NCBI GenBank assembly: GCA_026928255.1 | Contig: JAIXKJ010000008.1 | Coordinates: 93,332-157,331, forward strand | DNA length: 64,000 nt | Origin: Anaerolineales bacterium | Lineage (GTDB): Bacteria; Chloroflexota; Anaerolineae; Anaerolineales; Villigracilaceae | Direction: 5' to 3' | Shown here: piece by piece, positions 60,398 through 64,000 of the stretch | Position numbering within the stretch: position 1 is the stretch's first letter | Layout of the letters: every line of letters begins with the position of its first letter | Position numbers and translations under genes: made by a program | The notes under the pieces: model-generated | Database searches by the model: none | What the model saw: the letters and a program-made list of their open reading frames with translations, nothing else | What the model was told of the DNA's origin: nothing

Positions 60398-61593
60398 CAG
60401 CCCAACAACCTCGCAATCCTTTCGATAATTTTTTCCGCGACTTCGCTTTTGCTCGCCAGCGGCAAATCTTCGCGTTCGCCGTCGGCGAAGAGCAAGGTAA
60501 CGCGATTGGTCTCCGCGCCGAAGCCCGCGTCGCTGGCGGAGATATCGTTGGCGGCGATGAAGTCCAATTTTTTGGATTTCAACTTTTCGGCGGCGTTCGC
60601 CAACAAGTCGCGGCTCTCCGCCGCAAAGCCGACCTTGACTCGATAACGCGACGTTTGACTCGCCAACGTCTTCAACATATCTGGCGCCGCCTCCAACTCG
60701 ACCTGCGGGATTCCGTCCCGTTTTTTGAGTTTATCCTTCGCCGCAGCCTTCGGGCGGAAGTCCGCGCCGGCGGCCGCCATAATCAGCGCGTCGGCCGATT
60801 CGGCGAGCAGCGCGTCGAGCATCTCTTGCACGCTGACCGCGCGAATCACTTTCGCGCCGACGGGCGCGGTCAACGCGGTCGGCGCAGAGATGAGGACGAC
60901 TTCCGCGCCCGCATCTAAGGCGGCTTGCGCCAGGGCGTAACCTTGCTTGCCCGAAGAGCGGTTGGCGATGAAGCGCACAGGGTCGAGCGCTTCTTGCGTC
61001 CCGCCGGCGCTGACGACGATTTTTTTGCCCGCCAACGCGCCGCCGCGCCCCAACGCCCAGCGGATATGACCGAGAATCTCCGCTGGTTCGATCATGCGCC
61101 CGACGCCGCTCATGCCCGAAGCGAGATGTCCGCTGACGGGGCCGGCGATGGTCGCGCCGCGTCCGCGCAGCGTTTGCAGGTTGGCTTGCGTGGCGGGGTG
61201 ATCGAACATGCCGCCGTCCATCGCGGGAGCGAGCAACAGCGGACAGGTCGCGGCGAGCGCCGAGAGCGCGAGCAAATTGTCCACGACGCCGTGCGCGAGT
61301 TTGGCGAGCGTGTTTGCCGTGCAAGGCGCAACGACCAACAAGTCGGCGCGTTTGCCGAGGTTGACGTGCAGGACGTGCGCGTCGTCGCCCCAGAGGTCGG
61401 CGTCGGCGTAGGCTTTGCGCCCAGTAACGGATTGGAAGGTCAGCGGCGTGACGAACTTCTGCGCCGCGCTCGTGAGGATGACGTCCACGCTTGCGCCACA
61501 TTGCGTCAACTTGGAGGCTAAGTCTGCGGCTTTGTAGGCGGCAATCGAGCCGCTGACGCCGAGCAAAATCTTTTTATCGGAGAAGATGGACAT
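60397..61593 (-). CDS. coaBC: bifunctional phosphopantothenoylcysteine decarboxylase/synthetase CoaBC
   Basis: The 398-residue protein has the flavin-binding CoaC half (LLGVSGSIAAYKAADLASKL, HVNLGKRADLLVVAPCTANTLAK, PAMDGGMFDHP) and the CoaB half (KIVVSAGGTQEALDPVRFIANRSSGKQGYALA, AAAGADFRPKAAAKDKLKK). It joins cysteine to phosphopantothenate and then decarboxylates the product in coenzyme A synthesis. In the PAMN motif the asparagine is Asp here, a variation seen in some bacterial CoaBC proteins. It is leaderless, with TATAAT 6 nt before the ATG. Confidence 0.95.
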   Translation of the reverse strand: MSIFSDKKILLGVSGSIAAYKAADLASKLTQCGASVDVILTSAAQKFVTPLTFQSVTGRKAYADADLWGDDAHVLHVNLGKRADLLVVAPCTANTLAKLAHGVVDNLLALSALAATCPLLLAPAMDGGMFDHPATQANLQTLRGRGATIAGPVSGHLASGMSGVGRMIEPAEILGHIRWALGRGGALAGKKIVVSAGGTQEALDPVRFIANRSSGKQGYALAQAALDAGAEVVLISAPTALTAPVGAKVIRAVSVQEMLDALLAESADALIMAAAGADFRPKAAAKDKLKKRDGIPQVELEAAPDMLKTLASQTSRYRVKVGFAAESRDLLANAAEKLKSKKLDFIAANDISASDAGFGAETNRVTLLFADGEREDLPLASKSEVAEKIIERIARLLG

Positions 61594-61599
61594 GGGAAG

Positions 61600-61605
61600 A
61601 TTATA
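61600..61605 (-). promoter_or_regulatory. -10 box TATAAT of coaBC
   Basis: On the minus strand TATAAT ends 6 nt before the ATG at 61,593, with no ribosome-binding site. Confidence 0.62.
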
Positions 61606-61683
61606 CTTCCAAGCGCGCGCCTAAAAACGGGTTTGACGTCATGCTATTGTCGGCGTGCGAAATAATAAACCTATTGCAAAAGC

Positions 61684-61738
61684 CGCCCTCACCCTAACCC
61701 TCTCCCGTTGGAGAGGGGACTCGGTCTCCCTTCTCCCA
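61684..61738. repeat. single dispersed copy of the G/C-block repeat element
   Basis: The sequence ccctcaccctaaccctctcc followed by gttggagaggggactcggtc and cccttctccc contains the same blocks as the 264-bp tandem unit at 1-559. It forms a potential hairpin (aaccctctcccg/ttggagagggg). It lies alone in the intergenic region upstream of coaBC. The remaining bases between 61,606 and 61,812 hold nothing else recognisable. Confidence 0.75.
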
Positions 61739-61812
61739 TCGCGTAGGCTATTTATGCAAGAGAGTCAATAAAATTTAAAATTACAAAAACGAGAGAATCG
61801 GGAATCGGGCTA

Positions 61813-61841
61813 TTGACATTCCCTTAAATCTATGCCATACT
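61813..61841 (+). promoter_or_regulatory. sigma-70-type promoter of the Cys-Cys peptide unit
   Basis: A perfect -35 box TTGACA (61,813-61,818), a 17-base spacer and a -10 box CATACT (61,836-61,841) make this the best full -35/-10 promoter in the window. It points toward the 19-codon frame at 61,897. Confidence 0.65.
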
Positions 61842-61896
61842 TTTACACGCGCGGGGGGAAGCGCCCAGAATTGCCATCCTATGAAAGGAGGAGGTG

Positions 61897-61956
61897 ATGT
61901 CGAATATGGATAGTTGTTGTAACACTCCCAGCGCTGCGGCATCCCTCCTCAAGTAA
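61897..61956 (+). CDS. 19-residue Cys-Cys peptide (unassigned)
   Basis: The frame encodes MSNMDSCCNTPSAAASLLK. It is preceded by an exceptionally strong Shine-Dalgarno sequence (aaaggaggaggtg) and a full promoter, and followed by a terminator, so a dedicated transcript is likely. The family is not recognised. Possibilities include a leader peptide, a small metal- or thiol-reactive peptide, a ribosomally made and modified peptide precursor with no modification enzyme nearby, or a structured small RNA with only a fortuitous frame. The frame is also part of a hairpin described separately. A rhodanese gene lies convergently just downstream. Confidence 0.5.
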   Translation: MSNMDSCCNTPSAAASLLK

Positions 61957-61975
61957 GTTCAGGAAGCCGCAGCGC
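61931..61975 (+). other. RNA hairpin whose loop is complementary to the upstream Shine-Dalgarno sequence
   Basis: gcgctgcggc (61,931-61,940) pairs perfectly with gccgcagcgc (61,966-61,975). The 25-base loop contains ccctcctc, complementary to gaggagg in the ribosome-binding site of the peptide frame at 61,889-61,895. A pseudoknot or a competing fold could mask translation, or the C-rich loop could pair with Shine-Dalgarno sequences of other mRNAs. Confidence 0.5.
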
Positions 61976-61980
61976 ACCCC

Positions 61981-62006
61981 GATTGCCGTCCGCAAGGGCG
62001 GCAATC
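61981..62006. terminator. hairpin terminator between the Cys-Cys peptide unit and the rhodanese gene
   Basis: gattgccgtcc and gggcggcaatc form an 11-bp stem (one G-T pair) with a gcaa tetraloop, followed by cgctttaat on the plus strand. It serves the plus-strand unit and lies 4 bases past the stop of the convergent rhodanese gene. Confidence 0.75.
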
Positions 62007-62010
62007 CGCT

Positions 62011-62355
62011 TTAATATCTGCCGACGGACGAATCGGCTTGGACGGCGTAAGCGTCTATGCCGCCGCCGACGTCGAAGACGTTTTTGAATCCCTGACTGAT
62101 TAGCCAGCCGACCGTCTGCGCGCTGCGGCTGCCGTGATGGCAAAGCACATAAAGCGCAAGGTTTCCTTGCCGCGCCGCTTCGGGGAGCGCGGACAAACCT
62201 TCGGCGGCGAGACGACTCAACGGCGCAACTTCCAGCCGTCGGTCTTGGATTTTGGCGAAGTTCAGTTCGTCCAACTCGCGCACGTCGAGCAGAATAAACT
62301 CTTCGTCAGATTTTAGTTTTTCATTTAACTCGTTGACTGAAATTCTAGGCAGCAT
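62011..62355 (-). CDS. rhodanese-domain sulfurtransferase-like protein
   Basis: The single rhodanese domain (114 residues) has the catalytic loop LCHHGSRSAQT with the cysteine at about 71, the CH2A region LLDVRELDELNFAKIQDR and the closing GFKNVFDVGGGIDAY. It is similar in size to GlpE/PspE-type proteins that carry a persulfide. Its ATG overlaps the end of the phosphorylase gene by 11 bases, so the two are co-transcribed. Confidence 0.9.
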   Translation of the reverse strand: MLPRISVNELNEKLKSDEEFILLDVRELDELNFAKIQDRRLEVAPLSRLAAEGLSALPEAARQGNLALYVLCHHGSRSAQTVGWLISQGFKNVFDVGGGIDAYAVQADSSVGRY

Positions 62356-64000
62356 TATTTTTGCTTTTCGAGGCCGGCAAATAGAAACGTTCGGCGTATT
62401 CTTTGACCATGCGGCGCGTGGAAAATTGCGGCAGGACGGTCTTCATCGACTCTTTCATCAGCGCCAGCCATTCGGTCGAGAGCAAATCTTTGGGGTCGCG
62501 GTTGTAATATTTGGCGATGATTTGATGTTCGAGCGTGTCGTATAAATCCAGCGCGTCCGCCGCGTCTTGCGCTTCGTTTGATTCGTATTTCGCTTCGCTG
62601 CCAATCTTCCAGCCGTTGTTGCCGTTGTAGGCTTCGCACCACCAGCCGTCCATGACCGAGAAATTCGGCACGCCGTTGATGGCGGCTTTCATGCCGCTTG
62701 TGCCGCTGGCTTCGTAGGGGCGGCGCGGCGTGTTCATCCATACGTCCACGCCTTGCACGAGATGACGCGCGAGGTGCATGTCGTAATCTTCGACGAAGAC
62801 GATGCGCCCGCCGTTTTCGGCGCGTTTGGCGGTGTGATAAACCTGTTGAATTAATTTCTTGCCTGGGTCGTCGGCGGGGTGGGCTTTGCCAGCGAAGATG
62901 ATTTGCACCGGCATATTCGGGCGGTTGATTAATTCGAGCAGACGCTCCACGTCCGAGAGAATCAGGCTAGCGCGTTTGTAGGTGGCGAAGCGCCGCGCAA
63001 AGCCGATGGTCAGCGCGTAGGGGTTAATCAGCACGCCGGAGGCGACGACCTGCACGGGGTGAAATCCGCCGGCCGTCCAGCGGTCGCGGACGCGCTCCTT
63101 AAGGTAAAACGACAGTTTGCGTTTTAGGTGCAGATGCACGCCCCAGAGTTCCTTTTCGGGGATTGTGTCTAAGCGTTCCATCCATTCGCGCTCGTCGAGG
63201 TGGTCGTACCAATCTTCGCCGAGATATTTTTCCAGCAAGACGTTCATGCGCCGCGCCAGCCAATTGCGGGTGTGGACTCCGTTGGTAACGTGTTGAATCG
63301 GCGCGACGTTGGATTTGCCGTCGCTCCAAAGGAACTTCCACATTTCGCGCGCCACTTCGCCGTGAAGTTGCGAAACGCCGTTCGAGGCGGCGGATAATTT
63401 CAACGCCAGCACGGGCATGGAGTAAACGTCGCCGTAAGCGATTGAATGTTTGGCGACGTCCATAAATTCTTCGCGCGACAATCCCAACTCGCCCCAATAA
63501 TTTGCCAGATATTTTTCAACCAGCCAGAAGGGGAATTCGTCGTTGCCGGCCGGGACAGGCGTGTGCGTCGTGAAGACGTTCTGTCCGCGCGTGGCTTGAG
63601 CGGCCGCGTTAAACGCCGCGCCAGCGGCGACTTGTTCGCGAATCCGCTCCAACGTCAGGAAAGCGGCGTGCCCTTCGTTCATGTGCCAGACGGCGGGGTC
63701 GTAACCCAGCGCCCGCAAAGCGCGCACGCCGCCAATCCCCAATAAACTTTCTTGCATGATGCGCCGATCCAAATCCGACCAGTAGAGGCGGGCGGTGAGC
63801 AGGCGGTCGTAATCGCTGTTGCCTTCGACGTTGGAATCGAGCAGGTAAAGCGGCACGCGCCCGACGCGCGCTTCCCAAATTTGCGCGTACAGTTTGCGGT
63901 CGGGGAATTCAAAGGAGACAGTCAGCGGTTTGCCGTCTTTGAGGACGAGCGAAACGGGCAAGTCTTCAAAGGAGATGATGTTGTTGACGGCTTCTTGCCA
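62345..64000 (-). CDS. glgP: alpha-glucan (glycogen) phosphorylase, GT35, 3' part only
   Basis: The reading frame runs off the window edge, so the N terminus is missing; about 551 residues are visible. Features are WHMNEGHAAFLTLERI, HTPVPAGNDEFP, THVTNGVH-type IQHVTNGVHTRNWLARRM, GFARRFATYKRA and the pyridoxal-phosphate segment EASGTSGMKAAINGVPNFS, whose lysine binds the cofactor. It resembles the shorter alpha-glucan phosphorylase family with a DUF3417 N terminus. The enzyme releases glucose-1-phosphate from storage glucans. The rhodanese gene follows with an 11-base overlap. Confidence 0.93.
   Translation of the reverse strand, partial: WQEAVNNIISFEDLPVSLVLKDGKPLTVSFEFPDRKLYAQIWEARVGRVPLYLLDSNVEGNSDYDRLLTARLYWSDLDRRIMQESLLGIGGVRALRALGYDPAVWHMNEGHAAFLTLERIREQVAAGAAFNAAAQATRGQNVFTTHTPVPAGNDEFPFWLVEKYLANYWGELGLSREEFMDVAKHSIAYGDVYSMPVLALKLSAASNGVSQLHGEVAREMWKFLWSDGKSNVAPIQHVTNGVHTRNWLARRMNVLLEKYLGEDWYDHLDEREWMERLDTIPEKELWGVHLHLKRKLSFYLKERVRDRWTAGGFHPVQVVASGVLINPYALTIGFARRFATYKRASLILSDVERLLELINRPNMPVQIIFAGKAHPADDPGKKLIQQVYHTAKRAENGGRIVFVEDYDMHLARHLVQGVDVWMNTPRRPYEASGTSGMKAAINGVPNFSVMDGWWCEAYNGNNGWKIGSEAKYESNEAQDAADALDLYDTLEHQIIAKYYNRDPKDLLSTEWLALMKESMKTVLPQFSTRRMVKEYAERFYLPASKSKNNAA

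Noticed and set aside
61897..61956. RiPP biosynthetic cluster around the Cys-Cys peptide
   Set aside because: No radical SAM, cyclodehydratase, lanthionine synthetase or dedicated exporter gene lies within reach in the window. The peptide is kept only as an unassigned observation.
1..64000. tRNA and rRNA genes
   Set aside because: No cloverleaf with a GGTTC-type T loop and acceptor stem, and no rRNA core sequence, was found by eye. A covariance-model scan would be needed to exclude unusual tRNAs.

Overview
This 64-kb window looks like a chromosomal segment of a moderately GC-rich bacterium, most likely a member of the Chloroflexota (Anaerolineae-like). That assignment is an inference from gene content: an ssb-DUF3467-translin cluster, a PIN/TRAM membrane protein, DUF4349 and CAP/NBR1-Ig lipoproteins, several GAF/PAS histidine kinases, and a GT35 phosphorylase of the alpha-glucan phosphorylase type. 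No rRNA, tRNA, CRISPR array, transposase or integrase was recognised.

Positions 1-14,160 are accessory. A perfect 264-bp tandem repeat opens the window, followed by a 22-bp x4 repeat. Next comes a likely restriction or defence pair: an EcoRI-type adenine methyltransferase and a DUF262-HNH nuclease, separated by a heptanucleotide repeat. After a SulP transporter, a small methyltransferase, cupins and a cytochrome b561 there is an AT-rich island. It holds an apparently intact DpnI-family endonuclease between two amputated DNA methyltransferases. The conserved gene ettA follows. Its 3' end is present three times (11,772, 12,427 and 13,889), and the copies bracket first a HicAB toxin-antitoxin module and then a HEPN-motif protein gene. 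This looks like stepwise acquisition of defence cargo at the end of ettA.

Positions 14,160-46,000 are mostly core genome. They hold two large sensor kinases (one with a LacI-type ligand-binding domain fused to a kinase), clpC, an M6-like protease, ugd and glycosyltransferases, cysS, a PIN/TRAM protein, moaA, an ACT-malic enzyme, radC, a secreted HELAH protease, transporters, an SbcD-like nuclease, yebC-ruvC-ruvA, and a folate cluster (folE facing folK-folB-SDR).

Positions 45,400-52,700 encode envelope and secreted proteins: two paralogous cysteine-containing secreted proteins of unknown function flanking a beta-propeller-like lipoprotein, an SGNH-hydrolase lipoprotein, an NBR1-Ig/CAP lipoprotein and a GT2 glycosyltransferase. 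Positions 52,700-64,000 return to housekeeping: a receiver-like/GAF protein with a histidine kinase (both receivers lack the canonical Asp), ssb-DUF3467-translin, rsmG, a DUF4349 lipoprotein, a metallophosphatase, coaBC, a rhodanese and the 3' part of a glycogen phosphorylase. A short, strongly expressed-looking unit encoding a 19-residue Cys-Cys peptide, or a structured small RNA, lies at 61.8-62.0 kb.

A recurrent regulatory theme is a TATAAT-like -10 box exactly 6-8 nt before the start codon, without a Shine-Dalgarno sequence, at about a dozen genes. This implies widespread leaderless transcription and was used to choose several start codons.
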